Shown piece after piece: positions 34,236-43,056 of a DNA stretch of 64,000 nucleotides (positions within the stretch are counted from its first letter, which is position 1; each line of letters opens with the position of its first letter). Origin of the DNA: Patiria pectinifera (Eukaryota; Echinodermata; Asteroidea; Valvatida; Asterinidae); the NCBI GenBank assembly GCA_029964075.1, contig CM057135.1, positions 30,741,366 to 30,805,365 of the forward strand. The letters are read 5' to 3'. Position numbers and translations under genes: made by a program. The notes below the pieces were generated by a model, which ran no database searches, was not told where the DNA came from, and saw only the letters and a program-made list of their open reading frames with translations.

Positions 34236-34730
34236 AATATCATAGCATCTTCATAGGATTGTCTTACACTTAAGGGAAAGCTATTGTAAAAAGATCAACA
34301 AATGTTAATATTCACTAATGGAATCTGACACCGGGCTGGAGCACAAAACAGGGTCTTAGATTATTGTCCATTTAAAAGAAATTTCACAAAGTTACTTAGA
34401 TGGACTGATGCACTAATTAAGTAGCAATTTCTGTGTGTGAACAAACATAAGCAGGATTTGAGTGGCGCCCAGTCAATGTTGACATTGTTGCACAATTCAA
34501 TAAGCTTTTGCAAACCTTTCAGTTTACCTGATCTTGCAGCACATTTCATGAAGATTTTTTTTCCAGTGAAATAAATATGTATTAATCTGCAACCCCCATG
34601 TAGGCAGTATTAAGGCTAGCTTTTGTTTCATATTCAGTATTCAGGACAATGGCTAGAAACTTTTTAGAGTTTGAGCCCAAACCTTTTCTGCATGTTAGGG
34701 CTCGACTGACCTTATTTTATTCTCCTACAG

Positions 34731-34991
34731 TACAACTCCACCGTTGACATATATGTCCGCACGCTAGCAGGTCCGTTGGAGTTTGCCTTGATGTTGCTGA
34801 ATACAGCCGCCCATCCCTGCACAGTCACTGTCTCACTACGACAGCTAGGCTTCACTTATCAACCTGGCTTTGAGTTTGAAGATGCATTTGACAATGGTCG
34901 ATTCGTTGGCGTCTTCAATACGGATCAGATGTACAATTATACCATTAAAGCAACAGGAGCGCTACTGTACAATTTGTATTTTAGTAGCTGA
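34731..34991 (+). CDS. NAGA: Glycosidase 2 alternative last exon D
   Basis: The acceptor TTTTATTCTCCTACAG opens a phase-0 frame of 86 codons plus TGA. It starts YNSTVDIYVRTLAGPLEFAL and ends NYTIKATGALLYNLYFSS. It is the most diverged intact copy: VWLR has become IYVR, and the GYxLRD turn is GFEFED. Candidate AATAAA signals lie at 35,315-35,320 and 35,415-35,420. Joined to exon 6 it gives 404 residues. The long distance from exon 6 (3.4 kb) means three intact acceptors must be skipped. Confidence 0.83.
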   Translation, partial: YNSTVDIYVRTLAGPLEFALMLLNTAAHPCTVTVSLRQLGFTYQPGFEFEDAFDNGRFVGVFNTDQMYNYTIKATGALLYNLYFSS

Positions 34992-36325
34992 ATTCTAGGT
35001 AATTCTGTGCAATTAAATTTGGGTATCTAGTCACTTTTAGTCCCTTTAAGTAGTCAAATTTGACAAAAGTAATAATTTAAAAAGTGGATTTGAATGTCGT
35101 GCTTTCCTTCATACAGCTCTCAAATCTATGAAGTTCAATTGGAGAAACAACTATGCAATCACATTTGTAGGCATTTTTTTTACCAGAATTTCCTAAAAGA
35201 TACCACAAAAACAAAACAATAACGTAATAATGATATAATTTTTTTATTCGATTGTACAAGTACTATTAAAAGTTGAAACCAGTGTTTAGAAAAGTATTTC
35301 AAGAGGTGAAAATCAATAAAATTACAAGTATTTATCAAAACTTTATATATTCTGATTGTTTCTTGATCATGTATCATAACACAGGCAGATATTTAAACAG
35401 ATAAATCTGCAAGAAATAAATCCAAATGAATATTCTATTCTATTCAATTCTTTTCACTGTCACAATATAAATGAATGGCCTATATTCTATCGCCATTTTT
35501 TTTGCAGAGTATTATCAGGAATAGATAATACACTTCAAATTTGCCACACAAAAGGCACATACAGCTATAAATGCAAAAATCACAAGTGTTTAATGTTGAA
35601 CAGCGTGTTCAATATTCCATTCTTAAGCTTGCATTCCAATGCATTGCTTTTTGTCTATCCGAGACAAAGGATGCAACATATAAGAAAATATATGGCTACC
35701 AACTATACAAGTTTACTAAGGGAGAACACAATAGACACACATGTAACTCTAACAACACAAAAATTTTCATGACAATTGATTGCAAAGAATATTTACAAAC
35801 TTCATTTTAAACCAAAAATCAAAGAATCAAAGAATTAAATTTCAGCATAACAGAAAATAGAAAATGTGCTAAATCTTCAGCAATTCATTGGAGAGATGTT
35901 GAACAGCACACAAAATTAGCAATCATTTATGTCATAAAACTTGTTTTCGGATATAAAATTGGCATGAAATACGAACAGGACTCAGTAGTACAAGAAGGCC
36001 ATATTGCCCCATTCCCCTCACACCTAATTTCTCTGCCTCTATATTATATGAACTGAATGTACTGTTTGAGCTGCAGAGTTTTGACTGTAGATTATCAGGC
36101 TCATTGTTTCTCATAGAGCTGTTCGAAAAATAGCTAATGAAAATGAGCAGCGGACGACGTGATTCGAACCAGGGAAATGCTTAATGTATTGTAACTAGTT
36201 GAGTAACTAACAACAATGCTGTTGATGTCATTGTCCGTTCTCATGGATAAACATGAAATATTTATGACATTGCCCCTAACCCTCCTAGGAATAAAAATTA
36301 CGCCGGCTGTTCCACTGCATTCAAT
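34992..36325. other. Convergent intergenic region between glycosidases 2 and 3
   Basis: AT-rich sequence with no coding exon that I can support. It contains 3' UTR sequence of copy D with two AATAAA signals and, on minus, the tail of glycosidase 3. A tRNA-like remnant sits near its end. Confidence 0.5.
36135..36215 (-). mobile_element. tRNA-like SINE head, minus strand
   Basis: Read on minus: TTACTCAACTAGTTACAATA (A-box-like) and GGTTCGAATCACG (B-box), about 30 bp apart. The arms do not close into a tRNA. This is probably a SINE fragment in the glycosidase 3 3' flank. Confidence 0.45.
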
Positions 36326-39300
36326 TTATGGTGTTAACCTTATTATCTCGGCAGAATTTGGGTCCACAGATAAGGGCAATAGATCATACGGTTTGAATCG
36401 TCCTAGCGGTGTACCTTCCCACAATTCTGTCAAGTCGTAGCCTTCGCTCCTGTACAGACCCATAGCTTGCAGACTGGTGTTGAATCGGATTGGTTGACGG
36501 TCATTCCTGCTGAGGATCACCATGGCATAGGATTGGCTCACGAGAGGCCGGAGCCAGATCTCAATGCCATTTGCCAACTGCCCAAAAGAATACAAACATA
36601 AGCAACACAAAAATTAAGAAAATTCTTGCATTTATCCAATTCGTAGCCACTGTTTATCAATACCCTTGCCATAAAGTTGAACTGGTGATTTTAGTTTCAC
36701 TCTTGTAAAAACTTAAAACCACTAAGACAATCAGACTATAACAGGAGTAACATTAGGCCTTGCCACAATGACTTGGCTCTGGCTGGGAATAATGTACACA
36801 CCTATGGCAGCCGCTGGCTAGCGGCTGCAGCCACTTCTCATAGACTCATGTGTTATTACCGGCCGTAGCCAAGTGATTCAGAAATGGCCTTACACTTGTT
36901 GTTTTAACTGATCTATGAATAGTTTTTCACTCTTCATTTTGTTCATTTTTTGTCTCAATGAAACCCATCATTACTTTCCCTTTTATTTTCAAGTTTGAAC
37001 CCAGTATATATCTCACCTGTAAGATTCGCTTTCCCATGATGCCTAGCGGGTCCTGGTTGACCTTAATGACCTGCTTGTTCTGTAGGATGTCACGGTAACG
37101 CGGGTCAATAGTTCGAAGGTCATTGGACATGAGCAGTGGAGCGGCCATAACAGCCCACATTGCAAACTGAGCTTTAGCTTGGTACAGGCTCAGTGCAAAG
37201 TCACCAAGAATTAACTGTAAAGAAATGGACATTTACGAAAGTAAAACAAGTTTTGTCATGTAAAATCTTATCTCATCTAAAATCTTATTTCCTATACAAA
37301 CAATCATTCTGTGCCAAGTTGTCATTTCAATCAAAATCAATTAAGTGACTGCTTTCAATAGTTAAGAGCTCCCAGCCTACATAAAGCAGGATTGACTGGC
37401 TGTGACTATTTATGTAACTTGATACAGCTATGCTTTGACTGTAGGTGATTGATAAGCCAGCTGTGCCTACCACCTGCCTGCTTTTGTCTGTTGATTGAAT
37501 TTGACAAGTCATCACAGTGCTTTCTTGAAATATGATCCAACTGTTGGTGACTAGCCTGTGTAAGAGGCATGGCAGGGGAAGAGGATTGATTTTTTTCCTG
37601 TCTGTGGCTGTTCAGATAGCAGGAGGGTTAACCACAGAATTTTAATTTCAAAAAGACTTTTATTTGGCTTACCATATCCGGGTCATTGAAGCTACCAGGA
37701 GCAGAGACATTGGATAGTACGTCTTGATTCTCGGCGTAATAATCGATGATTTTGAGAACATAGTCCCACGAGTCTTGTATGTCAATGTAGTTCCTCCAAA
37801 TGTTGCAGTATTCAGCAACCATGGTGTAGTTAATCTTTTAAAATAACAATAACAAAGTTAAAAACAATTTTACGAAACAATAGTAATGTTATCTTAAGTT
37901 TAAATGCTAATAAAAAAGGGGAGGAGCAAGTAGACTCCTCCTCTTATTTACCTTTGGCCCTACCTATGTGACATATTAGGGAGGATCTCATTATTAAACT
38001 GCCGGTGATAATAGCAGCACCGCTGTTTTTTTGAGCGGTACCGCTACAAGCGCTTTGCCTCAGACGTGTGAATGGAAGTTTCAACTTGTTGAATAACTGA
38101 ATAATGCATGAGGTCAAACCCTGAAGTCATTAACACCCCCTGTGTAGATGAAAGAAATAGGTATTTCTATGGACCAGTGGTTTTTATTGTGCCCCCTCCA
38201 GACCTCTGACAGTTAGACACAGGCTGTGGAGGGTTCATGCTTCATCGGTTTATCAAAGAAACTCGTATTTCAATGGCCAATAGAAATAAGCAGAAGGCGA
38301 GTCTAGCCAGGAGGGATTAGCTGGAGGTGGTTGGCTAGAGGGTGGAGGATTATTGTCCCAGTTAATTGGGTCATTTGTCAGGCTGTGGAGCTCGCTGGCT
38401 TGTGGAGTCTCATAAATAATGCTGCCAGGAAACGTCTTGTGTGCAGTGATCCATTAATATTGAGCTCAGTATCAGAACCACTTGGTGGGGAATAGCGGTG
38501 CCGCTATTATCACCAGCAGTTTAATAATGAGATTCTCTCTTAATATTCATAAAAGCAAAGAAATGAAAATTACTGGAATTCCTGCTCCTCGTTCATAGTC
38601 GGGCCAACTGCATGAGAAAAGTATGGGCCGCCCTGTTGCATTCAGGTAGTTAGACATCTGTGGATAACCTAACGAGAACAAATAAAACAGACAAGTGACA
38701 AATATTTAATTGCTGCATCCAGAGCACTGGAATTCCATGAATTCATTATGCTTAAATATGTTCCTGTAATATGGTTGTGTAAATTCTTGAATATGTCGAG
38801 TCTTATTTCCAGTGGCGGATCTGGGGATGGGTGTTGGGGGGGGGTTAGGAAAATCATTGAAAAAGTAGAAGCAAATGCTTGCTTACATACACCACCACCA
38901 CCCCCCTCCTCCCTTGAGCCACAGCTGATCCACCCCTGCTTTCTACCCACCTTTCTTCATCATTGTGACGTTTGAGTAACATCCATCCAGTTTCAGCATA
39001 TCGACTCCCCAATCAGCGAAGGTCTGAGCGTCAGTCTGTAGATGTCCCAAGCTTCCTGGGTATCCACCACAGGTCTTCGTGCCGTAGTCCTCGTAGATTC
39101 CAAATTTCAATCCTTTGCTGTGTATCTGCGAATCAAAATTAAAAACATAACGTCAAATGTCTTAATTAAAATTGTTTAAAAATGTTAACCCTGGGTTATT
39201 TTACTTATCAAGCCAACTCCTATCTAAGCATTTACTAAAGCTGTTTCTGGCTAACTATATTTTTTTGCAAAATATTTAGTTTTGTCCTAGTACATCAAAA

Positions 39301-40031
39301 CCAAACAAATCCCAAAATATCATTATTAGTTGCTTTGTTTTACTCACATAATCAGCCAGAGCTTTTATTCCGCTAGGGAAGCGCTCGGGGTCGCCCTGCA
39401 ATCGCCCCTGTGCATCACGCTCCTTAGCTGGCCAACAATCATCAACGTTGACATACTCATATCCAACGTCCTTGTAGCCATCAGATACCAGGTGATCTGC
39501 CATTACTTTCATCAGATTCTCACTGTATCAAAAAAAAAAATGTAACACATAATGATATGTTGTATTTGTTCACACTTACTGGCTGAAGCCACAGATAGCA
39601 TGTTGGTCAACAACTGTTTCTCCAACACCGTCTTATCCAATCCGACAATCTCTTTCGTTTACCCAATTTTACCAAATACTCCAAATAGCAGCCTCCTATT
39701 GGGTCCATATGCACATGTTTAATAGAATTATAATTACAGCAACTTTTAAAGCACAAATATGATATGATTTTAAATGGGCAAAATAATTTCAAAATTCTCA
39801 GAAATATGTGACTAAAACATCTGCTGACCAGGGCTATACATATTCACATTGATTTGTCCTATTCACTTACCTGATGCAATTATCAGGATCTTGAGCACAG
39901 TTAATATTACAGCGGAATCGTTCCCATGTCATCCAACCCATAGGGGGCGTCCTTGCCAGGCCATTGTTCAACGCCTGGGCACTTAACGCACATAACGCCA
40001 CCAACAAGGTTAAGTGCAGCATCTTCGTCAT
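36326..40031 (-). CDS. NAGA: GH27 glycosidase 3 (alpha-N-acetylgalactosaminidase-like)
   Basis: Exons are 40031-39871, 39522-39348, 39125-38951, 38668-38574, 37834-37673, 37214-37017 and 36577-36326, giving 405 residues. The signal peptide ([20 protein letters not shown]) is followed by [19 protein letters not shown]. Nucleophile D159 (KLDGC) and acid/base D220 (RNYIDI) are present. The recognition loop is SCSWPD (S191, D194), as in glycosidase 2. One oddity is PGSFNDPDM, where the other two have PGHFNDPDM. There is one last exon only ([20 protein letters not shown]), with a diverged C-terminus that lacks the ATGVLM core. An acceptor lies three bases before the ATG and a matching 5' UTR donor at 41,171, so the 5' UTR is split. 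Likely lysosomal. Confidence 0.9.
36738..36903. mobile_element. Imperfect inverted-repeat element in glycosidase 3 intron 6
   Basis: The left end AACAGGAGTAACATTAGGCC and following TGACTTGGCT pair imperfectly with the right end (on minus AACAAGTGTAAGGCCATTTC, then ACTTGGCTACGG). The length is about 166 bp and no frame is present. This is a MITE-like element with worn arms. Confidence 0.45.
37973..38549. mobile_element. MITE with ~45-bp terminal inverted repeats
   Basis: The left arm (37,973-38,020; core TCTCATTATTAAACTGC then GGTGATAATAGC) matches the inverse of the right arm (38,491-38,549) with a handful of mismatches. The interior of about 480 bp has no coding capacity. It lies in intron 4 of glycosidase 3. 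Confidence 0.7.
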
Positions 40032-40570
40032 TTCTGTGCAAAAGAAAGTGAAATTTAATACTACAATTACAAGATGCCTTGATTCCTTTTGGAGGCAAAT
40101 TTCATTATAGATAGGCATGCATTTTAGGAAATTATCTTGTCTTGCATGATTGATAATTGGAAAGATACTGCACTGCAGTGTGGCTATAATTTAAAGAAGA
40201 CCCACACAACTTGATTTTGCCCAAGACGAAGTGTATACATAGCCATGAACCGGTCCCTCATTTTATCTGTTCTTAAGCCGGCATCTAGCGCCCTTATATA
40301 AGTAGGCCTACACTAGATGTTAAAATGCCAGCTAGCACGGAACAAGACAAAGATTTGTCATGACAAAAAAATTGCAAGTTCCAAAAAACAGTTACCGTGC
40401 ATAAAACTGCATGTTCAGTGCCTTGACAATTCAATACCGCAAACAATCCGGGACTGGTTCACAGAATCACGGTCAAATAATATCTACTGCCTAAACAAAA
40501 TCCCTCCTTCCTTGAAAGTGCAGCCTCGTAAAATTTATTAGGTCCTAATTCTTATTTTATAATATGTATG

Positions 40571-40701
40571 TAGTCCGAGTAACTTGGACCCATCTTATCC
40601 CCTTTTTTAACATTCGGACATGGTCTGGCGATAGACCATGTCCGAATGTCCGAATGTTAAAAAGGCTATAAGTATAAGTTGGGTCCAAGTTACTCGGACT
40701 A
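40571..40701. mobile_element. MITE family GTCCGAGTAACT, copy 1
   Basis: A perfect 21-bp inverted repeat at 40,572-40,592 and 40,680-40,700 (outer part AGTCCGAGTAACT) is flanked by TA on both sides. The middle also folds (GGACATGGTCT against AGACCATGTCC). It sits in the probable 5' UTR intron of glycosidase 3. A second copy is at 61,157-61,248. Confidence 0.8.
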
Positions 40702-41170
40702 ATAATGCGGATAAATGCACTGTCATGACTGTGGTGACCTTTCACGAACATAATGAAAACAACACGGGTGGCAGACGGGTGATTATATTTATAATTTATT
40801 AATTAATATTAATGAGCATGAAAAACCCCAAACCCACTGAGCCTACTTGGGTAAAAATCACAATCATGGTGAGAAAAAACAACAACTAGAATCTAGATAT
40901 CGAAATCAGGAAACACAACTTTTACAGTCACTCTCACAGTGTGAGTGTGCGACAGGAAGTACTAGGAAGTCCAGTATTTTGAGGCACATGCATCATTCAT
41001 AAGCCCCTGCTCCCAAATCCTATGAATTCTTTACTATCCAATTTTTACTCATGTAAACTACTGATTCCATTTTTAATACAGATTCCATTATATTTACAAA
41101 AACAGAAAAACTCTCTGCATAAATTCATCATTTTGACTCACATTTGCCCTTGATCTTGCAGCTTACTTAC

Positions 41171-41310
41171 GTAGCTCGAGGTCCCGTGCGATGTGACAGA
41201 CTGGTTCCCGTCCCTACTTTTATTGTCCGAAAAACAATGGGGGATGGGGAACCAGTCTGGTGATGTGCTAAATTGTATTGTCATCACGTGACCAGTCATG
41301 TGCAATGTCT
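41171..41310 (-). promoter_or_regulatory. Glycosidase 3 5' UTR donor and CLEAR-like promoter motif
   Basis: On minus, a strong donor (GAGCTAC|GTAAGT) ends an upstream UTR exon at 41,171. The intron would run to the acceptor next to the ATG at 40,031. About 114 bp further upstream, TCACGTGAC (41,284-41,292) matches nine of ten bases of the CLEAR element, and TCATGTG follows at 41,296-41,302. An imperfect 18-bp inverted repeat (CAGACTGGTTCCC, 41,197-41,214 and 41,241-41,259) sits between. The transcription start itself is not visible. Confidence 0.5.
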
Positions 41311-42055
41311 GGCATGTCTAAAATAAAATTACGTTTCAAGGTGTATTGATCTGCTCAAGTTAATATATTGTCCATTTCGATTTTTTTTTTATTTCTCTCA
41401 AATGTGAACGTCACCCAGATAAGGAAAGGCAAGCTCTGGTGTTTTGGCATTCTGTTTTGACAGCACTTTTACATCAAGCATGACTGCACTAGAGGACAAG
41501 TTATTGTCGTACTGAAATCTCCCAATTATTTCTGGAAAAAAAATCACAAAAGAGTAGCTCAAATGGAAATAGACTTTTGAAAAGACATTGGTGCCGACTA
41601 TTTAGCTGAGAAAAATTTATTCTTTCCAAACTGAAATTATACACAACTAATACAGGATATCTGTGAGACTACTGCTTACAATACAATGTCGGAGTGGGAT
41701 AAGAAAATTGTCTTGCCTATTACAAGAATCAGCAGAATCCCAAACCTTGAAAGCCTCAACAGTCCAAATAGGTCAGTGACTGACCTTCTGTAGTAATACT
41801 ACAATAAAATGACAAATGCTGGCACTTAATATATACCCTAATTATAGTACTGTACAAAGAAGTGTTTTGACAAATGAGGGTAACCTTCAATTCACTTGAA
41901 TACGTGTACATATACACCCGACTTGCACTTTAGGGGTAAAATACACCCTTTCAAGTTACAAAACAGCACCCAGTGCCTGGGAAAAAAAAATCACTAGAAA
42001 CATCCAGTTTTGTTCTTAAGTGTGAGTCCCTTTTGGTCCAAATCAGCCTCCATAT
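41311..42055. other. Intergenic, no feature recognised
   Basis: AT-rich spacer between the glycosidase 3 promoter and the anoctamin 3' flank. I see no exon, tRNA or inverted-repeat element. Confidence 0.5.
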
Positions 42056-42537
42056 CCAGCAACTGTGTACTGAAGCAAATACCTTTCTTGGTGCATCATC
42101 AAATTCATGTATCAAATTGGGTGTTGTGGACTTTTATCAATTCATTTTTTTCTAAAAAGGTCTTTAACAATTTTTAGGCATGTATGATCACAATTTACAA
42201 AAACTTATAAGTGCGGCATCTGCCAAAATGCTACAGCACAAAATTCATTCCAATTCAATCAGAGAGATACTTCATTCAAAACTATATATATACATTTTTA
42301 CCAGCAACTGTGTACTGAAGAAAATACCTTTCTTGGTGCATCATCAAATTCATGTATCAAATTGGGTGCTGTACAATTCATTTTGTTTCTAAAAAGGTCT
42401 TTAATAATTTTTAGGCATGTATGATCACAATTTACAAAAACTTAAGTGCAGCATCTGCCAAAATGCTACAGCACAAAATTCATTCAAATTCAATCAGAGA
42501 GATACTTCACTCATAACTATATATATACATTTTTGTA
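42056..42537. repeat. 245-bp tandem duplication
   Basis: Two adjacent copies (42,056-42,300 and 42,301-42,537) share long phrases such as CTTTCTTGGTGCATCATCAA, TTTTTAGGCATGTATGATCA and CTATATATATACATTTTT. They differ by small deletions and about a dozen substitutions, so the duplication is fairly recent. Neither copy is coding. Confidence 0.9.
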
Positions 42538-42663
42538 AATAAGACAATATTGCACACTATGAGACAACTAGAGAAAAATGTACAAGTTTGAAATTTGACA
42601 AGAAAATTTAAATTTTAAAATTTAGTCTATTCACAAGTTTAAAACAATGAGCAATTCAGAGGG

Positions 42664-42669
42664 TTTATT
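42664..42669 (-). terminator. Candidate poly(A) signal of anoctamin gene
   Basis: An AATAAA on minus (TTTATT on plus), about 390 nt past the stop codon at 43,057. The assignment is by position only. Confidence 0.3.
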
Positions 42670-43056
42670 TATTCAAGATCACTGGTATAAAATATTTCAG
42701 AAGTCTATCAAAACACCTGAAGTGGTTTTCATAAAAGTACTACAAAACAATTAACTTACAAACTGAAATACATTTGCTGCTGTTGTCTTTTTTGTAGTAT
42801 TTAAGCCTCGACCAACACAAGTCTAAAGAAATTTAATTAGAAAAATCCCTGTAGAGATAAATGATAGAAATAAAAAAAACCTGATCTATGCAGCAATACT
42901 TGCGTACAAATAAAAAAGGACAGAAATATAGAATTTTGTTCTTACAAAAGAAATATCTTCTTCATAAAAAATAAGGCACATAAATACACTATTCAAACAA
43001 TTTACAACAAAGAGGATATATTATTTACAATAACATTAAGTTGGGATACTACATTC

